From Treponema sp. (lineage in GTDB: Bacteria; Spirochaetota; Spirochaetia; Treponematales; Treponemataceae), in the NCBI GenBank assembly GCA_016294105.1, contig JAEDCN010000001.1:1-64000 (forward strand): DNA of 64,000 nucleotides. The letters run 5' to 3'. The notes under the pieces are model-generated. The model ran no database searches. It was given only the letters and a program-made list of their open reading frames with translations, and had not been told where the DNA came from. The translations under genes and the position numbers were made by a program. Positions 24,351-32,913 of the stretch are shown here, one piece after another; the first letter of the stretch is position 1, and each line of letters opens with the position of its first letter.

Positions 24351-26761
24351 GTATGGAAAAAGACGAAATCTTGTTGCATGGAATGCAGGAACAGGGCAAA
24401 ACGGATGAAATTATTCCAGTAGTACAAGATACAAGCCTCGAAATTTTTGAGGTGGAAGCTCCCGTTCCTGCTGAAACTGAGCAGTTTCCCCAACTGGATA
24501 AGAAGGGACGGAAAAAGAAGCCTCCTAAGACCTATCCAAGGAAAAAACTTCCAAAGATGCTGCGGAAAAAATATTCCCAGAAAAAATTTGAGCGAAAGGT
24601 TTTGAAGCGAATTTATATTCCCAGAGACAAGGAATTTATCGCATCATATTTTATGCCTGTAGAAGGTGCAAAAAAGCCTTGCGTAATGATTCCAGATGAT
24701 AGAATCTTTACCAAGCAAGAACTCGTTCGTCTCAAAATCCTTTCTAAAGAAATCCGAAAGCAAAAGGGAAGGGTCAAGCTCATTCCTCTGGTGGCTGTTG
24801 TATCAGTTATTGTGGTGATGGTGTCCGCAGTACTTATTTTCAAGGATCCGCTTATCAAAAAAGGCTTGCAGTCAGCAATGCAATCAATGTTTGGTGCAAA
24901 GGTTGATATTGCCTACCTGCATCTTGGAATCTTGGATTCCAACTTTACCATAAAAGGCTTGGAGGTTGCCAATCGTAACGACACTATGAAAAACCTCTTT
25001 GAAATTGGTAATCTCACTGTTGATTTTGACTTGATTGAGCTGTTGAAGAAGCGCTTTGTTTCGAATGAGATGAGTGTAACCGATGTGCGGGTGAACACTG
25101 ACCGTAAAACAGATGGAGCCTTACCAGAAAAGTCCAAGGGAAATCCTAATCCTCGTCTTGAAAAGGTTAAAAGTCAGGTTACGGAGTTTGCTTCGTCAAA
25201 AAACGAGGTGCTGAAAAACAGTATTACCGATATTTTTTCTGAATATAATCCAGAAACTATTTTGAGTAATTTTTACTCCAAGCTTTCCACTCCAGAATTG
25301 GTAGAAGAAATTGAAAAAGAGATGAATCTGTTGATTTCTAGCTGGCAGACAGCACCAGGTGAGTTGAAAACTTCTGTTAACAAAGTTATTGCAGATGGTC
25401 AGGCTGTAATTGATTTTGATTGGAATAGTATTAAGTCTGACCCAACCCAAATAAGAACCATCCTTGCCACTCTAAAGTCGGTAACAGATAATACCACCAG
25501 TTTGTACAAGGAATCAGAGAAGACCATGAACATGCTGCAACGTGATGTAAAGCAGGTGCAAACTATGACCAACAATGTTCAAAAGGCCATTACCTCTGAT
25601 TTCAATCTCATCAGCAAGGAGGTAAACAAGATTACCTCTTTTTCCATCAAGGATGATGGAATGAATATGCTGACTGCTAGTTTCGAGAAGATTATTGCAG
25701 ACCTCTTTGGTAAATATTATCCCGTATTTCAAGAAGCCATGGGATATGTTCAAGATCTTTCTGCTAAATCCGCCGAAAAAAAGGCATTGGAGGCAGAGAA
25801 GGAGCGAACTGCAATCCAGCGGTATGCAGGGCGGACAATTGAGTATAGAAAGGACAATATACCTACCTTCCTCATCAAGAAAATGCATGGTTCTGGTGCT
25901 GACGGAAACTTTTCTTTGTCCTTGGATGTGACTGACATCAGTAGCGACATGACAAAATGGGGTAAACCTGCAGCCATATCAGGCATGGTTGGTCATGGAC
26001 AAATGAGTGACAGTTTTTCCGGAACTCTTGATTTGCGTGATAACCGACCAGGGGATTTGGTGGAGCTGAATTACAATGGAGTTGGTTATACTGTTGATAT
26101 GACTTTGCCTGAAGATGAGTCTATTCCTGGAGTTCCCACTGGCACGGGAATCGCTGCTTTTAGTGCTCGAGTTACGGCCAATGAAACAGGGAAATTTTCT
26201 GTTGGTGGTGTTGTTAATCTGGAGCCTGTATCTTTTAGTACCGCTACCTTTGAGCCTGTCTATGCCTATGATTTGTATAACAGGGCTTTGGCTATGTTTA
26301 CTGCCGTACGGGCTGGCGTTACTCTTGATTATTCTCCAGACACAAATCTTTCCTTGTCGGTAGATAGCGATATTGACCGTCGTTTTATGCAAGTTCTCAA
26401 TCAGCTGTTCAATGAGGAGCTGGCAAAGGTAAAGCAGCAGGTAACTGCAACGGCTCAAGGGGTACTGAATGAAAGTACTGCAAAGGTAAAGGAAAGGTTT
26501 GGAGACTTTGAAGATATTCAATCTCTCATGGATGAGCAGATTAATCGTTTGGAAGTCTACAAAAAGGAGCTGGAGAAAAAGTATCGTGAGGGTGAGGAAC
26601 GATTGAATGCAATTCTCAATGCTGCTAAGGATGCTGCCACCAAGGCGGCCCAGGAAGCTATAATGGGATCTACCGATGCTGCCAAGGAAACTGTTACTCA
26701 AGCTGCAGAAGATGCAGCCCAAGAAGCAGTCAATGCCCTCAAAGGCTTGTTCGGAAGATAA
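24347..26761 (+). CDS. TIGR03545 family large membrane-anchored protein
   Basis: The 804-residue protein starts with about 140 highly charged cytoplasmic residues (Lys/Arg-rich, e.g. RKKPPKTYPRKKLPKMLRKK), then one membrane segment (about 146-165, IPLVAVVSVIVVMVSAVLIF), then a long periplasmic part. The segment after the membrane (LGILDSNFTIKGLEVANRND) resembles the start of AsmA/TamB-like lipid-transfer proteins. Long helical stretches follow (about 280-480 and 690-800, the latter Ala/Glu-rich coiled coil ending DAAQEAVNALKGLFGR), with a beta-rich domain between. This suggests a bridge between inner and outer membrane; that is an inference from architecture. Translation is coupled to the TIGR03546 gene. 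Confidence 0.75.
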   Translation: MSMEKDEILLHGMQEQGKTDEIIPVVQDTSLEIFEVEAPVPAETEQFPQLDKKGRKKKPPKTYPRKKLPKMLRKKYSQKKFERKVLKRIYIPRDKEFIASYFMPVEGAKKPCVMIPDDRIFTKQELVRLKILSKEIRKQKGRVKLIPLVAVVSVIVVMVSAVLIFKDPLIKKGLQSAMQSMFGAKVDIAYLHLGILDSNFTIKGLEVANRNDTMKNLFEIGNLTVDFDLIELLKKRFVSNEMSVTDVRVNTDRKTDGALPEKSKGNPNPRLEKVKSQVTEFASSKNEVLKNSITDIFSEYNPETILSNFYSKLSTPELVEEIEKEMNLLISSWQTAPGELKTSVNKVIADGQAVIDFDWNSIKSDPTQIRTILATLKSVTDNTTSLYKESEKTMNMLQRDVKQVQTMTNNVQKAITSDFNLISKEVNKITSFSIKDDGMNMLTASFEKIIADLFGKYYPVFQEAMGYVQDLSAKSAEKKALEAEKERTAIQRYAGRTIEYRKDNIPTFLIKKMHGSGADGNFSLSLDVTDISSDMTKWGKPAAISGMVGHGQMSDSFSGTLDLRDNRPGDLVELNYNGVGYTVDMTLPEDESIPGVPTGTGIAAFSARVTANETGKFSVGGVVNLEPVSFSTATFEPVYAYDLYNRALAMFTAVRAGVTLDYSPDTNLSLSVDSDIDRRFMQVLNQLFNEELAKVKQQVTATAQGVLNESTAKVKERFGDFEDIQSLMDEQINRLEVYKKELEKKYREGEERLNAILNAAKDAATKAAQEAIMGSTDAAKETVTQAAEDAAQEAVNALKGLFGR

Positions 26762-26771
26762 AATTATTGTT

Positions 26772-26833
26772 GCAGGCTCAGTTTAATGGTGTTCCAGAAC
26801 CATCGTTTCAGTGGGACAATGTTCTGAGCCTGC
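26772..26833 (+). promoter_or_regulatory. Ten-base inverted repeat between TIGR03545 and the DEAD-box gene
   Basis: GCAGGCTCAG (26772-26781) and CTGAGCCTGC (26824-26833) are perfect inverted repeats around a 42-base loop, starting 11 bases after the upstream stop codon. The T-rich stretch after it (26844-26849) is 10 bases away, so it could be a weak terminator of the upstream operon. Confidence 0.45.
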
Positions 26834-26858
26834 ATCATAAATATTTTTTAAAAATCCA

Positions 26859-26887
26859 TGTACATAGCCAGTAAAAAAGTATATAGT
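26859..26887 (+). promoter_or_regulatory. Putative promoter for the DEAD-box helicase gene
   Basis: TGTACA (26859-26864), 17 bases, TATAGT (26882-26887). The ATG is at 26898, only 10 bases after the -10, and no Shine-Dalgarno lies between, which suggests a leaderless or near-leaderless mRNA. Confidence 0.5.
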
Positions 26888-26897
26888 ACATAATAGT

Positions 26898-28679
26898 ATG
26901 AAATTTACGGAATTACAGTTGCATGAATCCCTGCTGAAGGGAATTGAGTCAGCAGGATATGTAGAATGCACCCCAGTTCAGGAGCAGGTGCTACAGGCAG
27001 CCTTGGATGGTGCCGATTTATACGTTCAGTCACAGACAGGTACTGGAAAAACCGCCGCATTTTTAATTTCAATCATTCAGCAGATGTTGGCCCGTAGTGA
27101 AGTTGCAGGAAAGAAGGCCCTTATTATGGTTCCCACACGGGAATTGGCGGTACAGGTAGAGGAGGAGGCCAGAACTCTGATTTCTGGTACTAGCCTCAAA
27201 ACAGGAAGTTTTTATGGTGGCGTTGGCTACAACAAGCAGACCGCCATGCTAAAAGGAAATGTAGACATTATCATCGGTACTCCAGGTCGAGTTATCGACT
27301 TGCAGGAATCTGGTACCATGGACTTGAGCCAAGTAGCCTTCTTGGTGGTGGACGAGGCTGACCGTATGTTTGACATGGGATTCTATCCTGATTTACGGAA
27401 ACTCATTAAGGTGCTTCCCAAGACAGCGGAACGACAGACAATGCTTTTTAGCGCTACCCTCAACACCTATGTAAAGAACCTTGCTTGGGAATACACCGAA
27501 GATCCAGTGGAAATTACCATCGAGTCTAAGCAAATCACTGTGGAGGAAATTGATCAGCAGTTGCTCCACGTTTCTAGCGACACCAAGATGAAGCTGTTGC
27601 TGGGTATTCTCCAGTCAGAAAAGCCAGAAAGTGTTATTATCTTCTGCAACACTAAGCGGAGCTGTGAGGTGGTGGCAAAACGCTTGCAGCTCAATGGATT
27701 GGAAAGCGAGTTCATCATCGGTGACTTGCCCCAATCAAAGCGACTCCAAGTCCTTGACTCCTTCAAAAGTGGTTCCCTCAAGTGCTTGGTGGCCACCGAT
27801 GTGGCTGCTCGTGGAATTGACGTGGACGATTTGGCCATGGTAGTGAACTATGACCTGCCCAATGAGTCAGAAAATTACGTTCACCGTATTGGACGAACTG
27901 CAAGAGCTGGTAAGTCTGGCAAGGCCTATACCTTCTGTAGTGAACAGGACGTGTACAATCTTGTTCCCATTGAGCGGTATCTTGGTCACTCCATTCCCTC
28001 AGCCGTTGCTTTTGACGATATGATGGCAGAAGACAAGAGTGCCGATGTGTACATCCGCACTGGTGACTACGGCGAGGATGGAGAAGAAGGACGTCGTGAC
28101 CGAGGTGGTCGTGGTAACAGCGATCGACGTGGCAGCCGTGGAGGAAAGGACCGTGGTAACAGAGGCCGAAATACTTCCCAGCGGAATGGTAAATCTCATT
28201 CAGGAGAGGAAGGTCAAAGTCGCAAAAACCACAGCAAAGGTGATTATCAAAAGGATAAAAAATATAACAAGGACGGAGAATTTTCTGGAAAGAGGGATAA
28301 TTACCAGAAAAAGAAGTACTACGATAAGGCTTCTGCCGTCTCTGAAAAGAGCTTCTCTCGTCAGGAAGGAAATCAGCTGAAGGGGGAGGATCTTTCAGGC
28401 TTGTCCTTTGACCAGCGAATGAAGGTCTACAAGGAAAAGTACGGTAATAATTCCCAGTCAGCTGGTAACAAGGTAAAGCCCAACGGACAAAAGCAGGGAG
28501 CTAAGCAGACTGCTAGCCAGCAACTCAAGAAGGGTTCTGTTCCATCACAAGGAAACAAGGGTGCTACTCCAGTGGCAGCAAGTCAAAAGCCAGCAGCTCC
28601 CCAGAAAAAGGGATTTTTGGAGCGTTTGAAGGGCTTTTTTGGCGGAGGGGCAAAATCAAATAAGCCCGATAACAAGTAA
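26898..28679 (+). CDS. DEAD-box ATP-dependent RNA helicase
   Basis: This enzyme unwinds short RNA duplexes in ribosome assembly and RNA decay. All core motifs are present: Q motif (FTELQLHESLL... with TPVQEQVL), motif I SQTGTGKTAAF, Ia PTRELAVQ, Ib TPGR, II VVDEADRMFD, III FSAT, and VI HRIGRTARAG. The core covers about residues 1-380. A basic low-complexity tail of about 200 residues follows, with RG-rich (RRDRGGRGNSDRRGSRGG) and Lys/Asn/Gln-rich parts, ending in an amphipathic helix (KGFLERLKGFFGGG). Such tails bind RNA. The core resembles DeaD/RhlE/CshA; the exact subgroup cannot be assigned. The ABC-F gene follows 21 bases downstream. Confidence 0.92.
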   Translation: MKFTELQLHESLLKGIESAGYVECTPVQEQVLQAALDGADLYVQSQTGTGKTAAFLISIIQQMLARSEVAGKKALIMVPTRELAVQVEEEARTLISGTSLKTGSFYGGVGYNKQTAMLKGNVDIIIGTPGRVIDLQESGTMDLSQVAFLVVDEADRMFDMGFYPDLRKLIKVLPKTAERQTMLFSATLNTYVKNLAWEYTEDPVEITIESKQITVEEIDQQLLHVSSDTKMKLLLGILQSEKPESVIIFCNTKRSCEVVAKRLQLNGLESEFIIGDLPQSKRLQVLDSFKSGSLKCLVATDVAARGIDVDDLAMVVNYDLPNESENYVHRIGRTARAGKSGKAYTFCSEQDVYNLVPIERYLGHSIPSAVAFDDMMAEDKSADVYIRTGDYGEDGEEGRRDRGGRGNSDRRGSRGGKDRGNRGRNTSQRNGKSHSGEEGQSRKNHSKGDYQKDKKYNKDGEFSGKRDNYQKKKYYDKASAVSEKSFSRQEGNQLKGEDLSGLSFDQRMKVYKEKYGNNSQSAGNKVKPNGQKQGAKQTASQQLKKGSVPSQGNKGATPVAASQKPAAPQKKGFLERLKGFFGGGAKSNKPDNK

Positions 28680-28700
28680 TTTTATAAGGAATAACGAGAT

Positions 28701-30338
28701 ATGGTAACAGTAAGCGATGTAAGTCTCAAGTTTGGAGACAGACCACTTTTTAAGGACGTAAATCTCAAATTCACCCCCGGTAACTGCTACGGTATTATTG
28801 GTGCCAATGGAGCGGGAAAATCAACCTTTTTGAAGGTGCTTTCTGGGGAGCTGGAGCATGATTCTGGTCAGATTATCATCACTCCTGGTGAACGAATGGC
28901 CGTTTTAAAGCAGGACCACTTTGCCTATGACGAGTTTTCTGTAAAAGACACAGTAATGATGGGCCATCCCAAGCTTTATCAGTGCCACAAGGACAGAGAG
29001 GCCATCTATGCCAAGGAAGATTTCACCGAGGAAGATGGTATCCGTGCCAGTGAACTGGAAGGAGAGTACAGCGAGTTGGGAGGCTGGGAGGCAGAAAATC
29101 AGATTGAGCAGATGCTTTCTGGTCTTGGCTTGGAGGAAGAATATCACGACCGTATGATGAATGAGCTGGACGAAAGCCGCAAGGTGCGTGTATTGCTGGC
29201 TCAGGCCATCTTCGGCGAGCCTGACATTCTCTTGTTGGACGAACCCACCAACGGTCTTGATCTGGAATCTATCAGCTGGTTGGAGGATTTCCTTATGGAC
29301 TTCCCCAACACCGTTATCGTAGTTAGCCACGACCGTCACTTTTTGAACTCCGTGTGTACTTATATCTGTGATATCGACTACGGCAAAATCTCCCTTTTTA
29401 GCGGAAACTACGATTTCTGGTACCAGATGAGCCAGATTATGCAGCGCCAAGCAAAGGATCAGGCCAAGAAGCGTGAAGAAAAGATGAAGGACTTGAAGGA
29501 ATTTATCCTTCGGTTTGCTTCTAATGCTGCCAAAAGCCGTCAGGCCACTAGCCGTAAGAAGATTTACGATAAGCTGGCTCTGGAGGAATTGCCTGTTACT
29601 AGCCGCAAGTTCCCTTACGTTAACTTTAAACCAGATCGTGATATTGGTAACAATGTGTTGCGGGTAGAAAAGCTGAACTACACATCCGAGGGGCTTCAGC
29701 TGCTAAAGGATTTTTCTCTTACCGTAAACCGTGGAGACAAAATTGCCTTTGTAGGAATCGAGCACAAGTCCAAGTCAGCCTTCTTTGATATCATCACTGG
29801 CAACGTAAAGGCCGATTCTGGTGACTATTACTGGGGACAAACCATTAGCCATACCTACTTGGGACTAGACAATGCTGCCTATTTCGATACCGATGCCAAC
29901 ATTACCGAGTGGCTTCGTCAGTATTCTCCTGAGCAGGATGATGCTTATGTGCGAGGCTTTTTGGGACGAATGCTTTTTAGTGGCGATGAATCCCTCAAGC
30001 CTGTAAAGGTGCTTTCCGGAGGAGAGAAGGTTCGTTGTATGCTTTCCAAGTTGATGCTCAGCGGTGCCAACTGCTTGATTTTGGATGAGCCCACCAACCA
30101 CCTAGACCTGGAGGCCATCACCAGTTTAAACGAAGCCTTGGTGAATTTCCCTGGAGTAGTTTTGTTCAACAGCCATGACCACGAGTTCATTTCATCCATC
30201 GCCAATCGCATGATCGAAATTACTCCCAATGGAGTCATTGACCGCATGATGGGCTTTGACGATTACCTGAAGGACGAGCAGGTAAAGAGCCTACGAGATG
30301 AGATGTATCAGGGCATGGGCAAGAAGGTACGATTCTAG
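28701..30338 (+). CDS. ABC-F ATPase, YbiT-like
   Basis: The 545-residue protein has two ATP-binding domains and no membrane segment, so it is a ribosome-associated ABC-F protein rather than a transporter subunit. Domain 1 has Walker A GANGAGKSTFL and Walker B ILLLDEPTNGLD, but the signature LSGGQ is replaced by LDESRK; E. coli YbiT is also degenerate there. The linker contains KSRQATSRKKIYDKL. Domain 2 has an intact LSGGEKVRCML and ILDEPTNHLDLE, but its Walker A reads GIEHKSKSAF, with the second Gly of GxxxxGKS replaced by Ser. The role is probably translation factor-like. Its last codons (GKKVRF) and stop are copied in a downstream tandem repeat. Confidence 0.9.
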   Translation: MVTVSDVSLKFGDRPLFKDVNLKFTPGNCYGIIGANGAGKSTFLKVLSGELEHDSGQIIITPGERMAVLKQDHFAYDEFSVKDTVMMGHPKLYQCHKDREAIYAKEDFTEEDGIRASELEGEYSELGGWEAENQIEQMLSGLGLEEEYHDRMMNELDESRKVRVLLAQAIFGEPDILLLDEPTNGLDLESISWLEDFLMDFPNTVIVVSHDRHFLNSVCTYICDIDYGKISLFSGNYDFWYQMSQIMQRQAKDQAKKREEKMKDLKEFILRFASNAAKSRQATSRKKIYDKLALEELPVTSRKFPYVNFKPDRDIGNNVLRVEKLNYTSEGLQLLKDFSLTVNRGDKIAFVGIEHKSKSAFFDIITGNVKADSGDYYWGQTISHTYLGLDNAAYFDTDANITEWLRQYSPEQDDAYVRGFLGRMLFSGDESLKPVKVLSGGEKVRCMLSKLMLSGANCLILDEPTNHLDLEAITSLNEALVNFPGVVLFNSHDHEFISSIANRMIEITPNGVIDRMMGFDDYLKDEQVKSLRDEMYQGMGKKVRF

Positions 30339-30446
30339 GGTTCGACTTGCCAAGCAAGAAGGTACGATTCTAGGGTTCGACTTGCCAGGCAAGAAGGTAC
30401 GATTCTAGGGTTCGACTTGCCAGGCAAGAAGGTACGATTCTAGGGT
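30318..30446 (+). repeat. 35-bp tandem repeat starting inside the ABC-F stop region
   Basis: Four copies with exactly 35-base spacing (the shared AAGAAGGTAC starts at 30321, 30356, 30391 and 30426), the last truncated. The first copy includes the last six codons and stop of the ABC-F gene, so codons KKVRF-stop recur three more times in the 3' UTR. Each full unit starts GGCAAG (or AGCAAG) and ends CTTGCC, so it can form a 6-bp hairpin. Copies are nearly identical, implying recent amplification. Confidence 0.95.
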
Positions 30447-30465
30447 ACAGTTTTAGAATAAGAGC

Positions 30466-30505
30466 AGGCTGGAAATGAGGTAAGCTTCATCTCCAGCCTT
30501 TTTTT
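30466..30505 (+). terminator. Rho-independent terminator after the repeat
   Basis: AGGCTGGA (30466-30473) pairs with TCCAGCCT (30492-30499), with ATGA/TCAT extending the stem inside, followed by seven T. Confidence 0.85.
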
Positions 30506-30581
30506 ATGAAAATCCATGGTATCCAAAGTGTTCTAGCAGGTGCTTCACATTGTAAGCAAATGCCAACTATTTAACACATAA

Positions 30582-30623
30582 TTCAAGTATGCATCTTGAA
30601 ATATTACAAAATTAGAGTATAAT
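30582..30623 (+). promoter_or_regulatory. galM promoter with overlapping dyad
   Basis: TTGAAA (30596-30601), 16 bases, TATAAT (30618-30623). The ATG follows at 30633 without a Shine-Dalgarno, so the mRNA may be nearly leaderless. TTCAAG (30582-30587) and CTTGAA (30595-30600) form an inverted repeat with 7-base spacing overlapping the -35. Confidence 0.65.
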
Positions 30624-30632
30624 TGTATTGTT

Positions 30633-31676
30633 ATGGAAGTGAAAAAGAAGAAATTCGGTATACTCTCAGATGGCTCAAAGGTTTCCCTTTATAAGGTGTC
30701 TAACGGGGATGTTTCCTTTGTAGCAACTAATTATGGTTGTGTCATTACCAGTCTTCTTGTTCCATCAAAGTCTGGAGCTGTGGATGATATTGTTCTGGCT
30801 CCTCCCACTTTGGATTCCCTCATTGTTTCCGATGCTTCCTTTGGTGGTATTGTTGGCCGTTTTGCCAATCGCATTGAAAACGCTAGTTTTACCCTCAACG
30901 GAAAGGACTATCCACTGGATAAAAACGATGGAGAGAATTGTCTTCATGGTGGTTTTCTTCGCTGGGACAAACTGCTATGGGATGAGGTGGAAACGGTGGA
31001 GTTCCGTGATGGTGCAGGTGTTATCTTCTCTCGAACTTCTCCTGCAGGTGAGCAGGGAATGCCTGGAAATCTTCGTGTCAGTGTCAGATATTTCTTGGAT
31101 AAAAAGAACAACCTGGAAATTGGTTACTCTGCTATCTGTGATGAGGATACCATCCTTAACCTTACCAACCATTCCTACTTCAATTTGGCAGGTCACAATA
31201 AGGGTTCAATCAACTCCCACTTGCTAACCCTGCAGTGTACCCAATACCTTGAGGCCAAAGATTGCATTCCCACTGGTGCAATTCTTCCTGTGGAAGGTAC
31301 CGTCTTCAATTTTACCACAGAAAAGTCCTTGGGGCAGGATATCAATGCTCAGGAATTGCAGGAGTCTCGTGGCTATGACCACTGCTATTGCATAGACCAC
31401 AGTAAAAGTAAGTTTGTGTCCTTTGCCCAGGTACGAGAGCCTGTGTCTGGTCGTGTCATGACAGTGACTACAGATATGCCTGGTGTACAGCTATACACTG
31501 CCAACTGGCTCAAGGGAGATGTAGGTAAAGACGGTAAGAATTACCAGAGCCGTGACGGATTCTGTCTGGAAACCCAGATGTATCCTGATTCTCCCAACAA
31601 ACCGAATTTCCCTTCCTGCGTACTGAAGGCGGGAGAGACATTCAACTCTACTACAATATATAGCTTCAAGTGGTAG
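30633..31676 (+). CDS. galM: Aldose 1-epimerase (galactose mutarotase)
   Basis: This 347-residue cytoplasmic enzyme interconverts alpha and beta anomers of galactose/glucose. Family marks: GGIVGRFANRIENASF, ENCLHGGFLRWDKLLWD (with the catalytic-site His), LTNHSYFNLAG (second His), YDHCYCID and GVQLYTANWL, with a C-terminal ..FCLETQMYPDSPN carrying the catalytic Glu. The promoter is 9 bases from the ATG and no Shine-Dalgarno is visible. A galactokinase-like gene lies 17 kb away, not in the same operon. A small hairpin (ACAGC-TTTCGG-GCTGT, about 31686) follows the stop. Confidence 0.93.
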   Translation: MEVKKKKFGILSDGSKVSLYKVSNGDVSFVATNYGCVITSLLVPSKSGAVDDIVLAPPTLDSLIVSDASFGGIVGRFANRIENASFTLNGKDYPLDKNDGENCLHGGFLRWDKLLWDEVETVEFRDGAGVIFSRTSPAGEQGMPGNLRVSVRYFLDKKNNLEIGYSAICDEDTILNLTNHSYFNLAGHNKGSINSHLLTLQCTQYLEAKDCIPTGAILPVEGTVFNFTTEKSLGQDINAQELQESRGYDHCYCIDHSKSKFVSFAQVREPVSGRVMTVTTDMPGVQLYTANWLKGDVGKDGKNYQSRDGFCLETQMYPDSPNKPNFPSCVLKAGETFNSTTIYSFKW

Positions 31677-31734
31677 AAAATTATACAGCTTTCGGGCTGT
31701 TTGATGATATGTATATTATTATTGAGAGGTCATA

Positions 31735-32367
31735 ATGGACGTTCAATTACAGGAACTGATCGACAAGATCAAGAAGGATGGGGTTGCTTCCGCCGAAAGC
31801 TCAGCCGCTGCTATTATTGCTGAAGCTGAAAAAAAGGCCGCTGCAATAATTAGTGATGCTGAAGCCAAGGCTGCAAACATCGTAGCTACCGGTAAGAGCG
31901 AAACAGCCCGTATGGAAAAAGCCAGTGTGGACGCAATCCGCCAGGCTGGACGGAATCTTCTTTTGAGCTTCCGTGATGGAGTAAATGCCCAGTTGGCAGC
32001 CATTGTATCTGCCCAGACAGAGGGAGCCCTTTCTGCTGATACTCTTAAGGCTGTAGTGCCAGAGGCTGTAAAGGCCTGGGCTGCTAACACTGCTGCAGAG
32101 GATATCTCCGTATTGTTGCCCGCCAAGGATTTGGCCGCTGTGGAAGCCTCTGTTCAGGCCGCTTTAAAGGCAGAGCTTGCCAAGGGATTGGAGCTTAAGG
32201 CAGACAAGAGTCTTTCTGCTGGCTTCCGCATTGGTTCCAAGGATGGCGCTGCCTACTATGATTTTTCTGCCGAAGCAGTTGCGGATCTCTTTTCGGCATA
32301 TCTTAATCCCAGAACTGCAGCTATCATGAAGGAAGCTGCTGCCTCTGTAGGGGAAGGAAGCAACTAA
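31735..32367 (+). CDS. atpE: V-type ATP synthase subunit E
   Basis: First gene of the V-ATPase operon. The 210-residue protein has the typical peripheral-stalk E layout: an Ala/Glu/Lys-rich N-terminal coiled coil (about residues 15-75, AAAIIAEAEKKAAAIISDAE) and a C-terminal globular half ending with a helical segment (AVADLFSAYLNPR). A GAGAGG ribosome-binding site precedes the ATG. It joins the catalytic A3B3 head to the membrane part. The DUF2764 gene starts at the base after its stop. Confidence 0.9.
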   Translation: MDVQLQELIDKIKKDGVASAESSAAAIIAEAEKKAAAIISDAEAKAANIVATGKSETARMEKASVDAIRQAGRNLLLSFRDGVNAQLAAIVSAQTEGALSADTLKAVVPEAVKAWAANTAAEDISVLLPAKDLAAVEASVQAALKAELAKGLELKADKSLSAGFRIGSKDGAAYYDFSAEAVADLFSAYLNPRTAAIMKEAAASVGEGSN

Positions 32368-32913
32368 GTGGCAAGCTGGTATTATCTGATGTCGCAGCTA
32401 CCTTCCATCACTGCCACCAGTGAGCGAACACCGCTGCCAATCACAGAGGAATACTTTTTGGATCTCTGCTCCCGATTTCTGGATGCCAAAAGCATGCGGA
32501 TACTGAATTCCTTGTCTTTGGAGCCACCCCGTGAAAACAAAAGAACGGGGTCTGCCTTTTTGGATGCTTGGTACGATAATGAGCGTACCCTGCGGTATTC
32601 CTTGGCAAAGATCCGGGCTCTCAAGATGAAAAAGGATGTGGAGATTCCCTTCCTGTCTGCTTCTCCTGACATTGTTCAGGCAGCACGGACAGCTTGTGGA
32701 ATGGACAGCCCCCTGGAGGCCGAGCAGTACTTGAATGAGGTACGGGTGGCCATGATGGATAGGGTTGCTCCAGAGGACCATTTTTCAACTGATGCCGTGT
32801 TCATGTACGGATTGAAGTTGAAGCTGGCCAAAAGAATGAAGTCGTTTACAGAAGAAGCGGGCTCTGCTTCCTATCGAACGATATATGACCAGATACTTGG
32901 AGAATCAAAATGA
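32368..32913 (+). CDS. DUF2764 family protein of the V-ATPase operon
   Basis: It starts at a GTG directly after the subunit E stop, with GGAAGG upstream. The product is 181 residues, soluble, helical, with an N-terminal WYYLMSQLPSITA that is typical of the DUF2764 family. That family occurs in V-ATPase operons of spirochaetes, chlamydiae and Bacteroidetes, in the slot where other operons have subunit C, and the next ATG (atpA) overlaps its stop. A role as divergent C-like or assembly subunit is a reasonable inference, because no recognisable C or F subunit occurs in this operon. Confidence 0.8.
   Translation: MASWYYLMSQLPSITATSERTPLPITEEYFLDLCSRFLDAKSMRILNSLSLEPPRENKRTGSAFLDAWYDNERTLRYSLAKIRALKMKKDVEIPFLSASPDIVQAARTACGMDSPLEAEQYLNEVRVAMMDRVAPEDHFSTDAVFMYGLKLKLAKRMKSFTEEAGSASYRTIYDQILGESK

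Noticed and set aside
30318..30446. CRISPR array
   Set aside because: The 35-base units abut directly with no unique spacers, and there is no cas gene.
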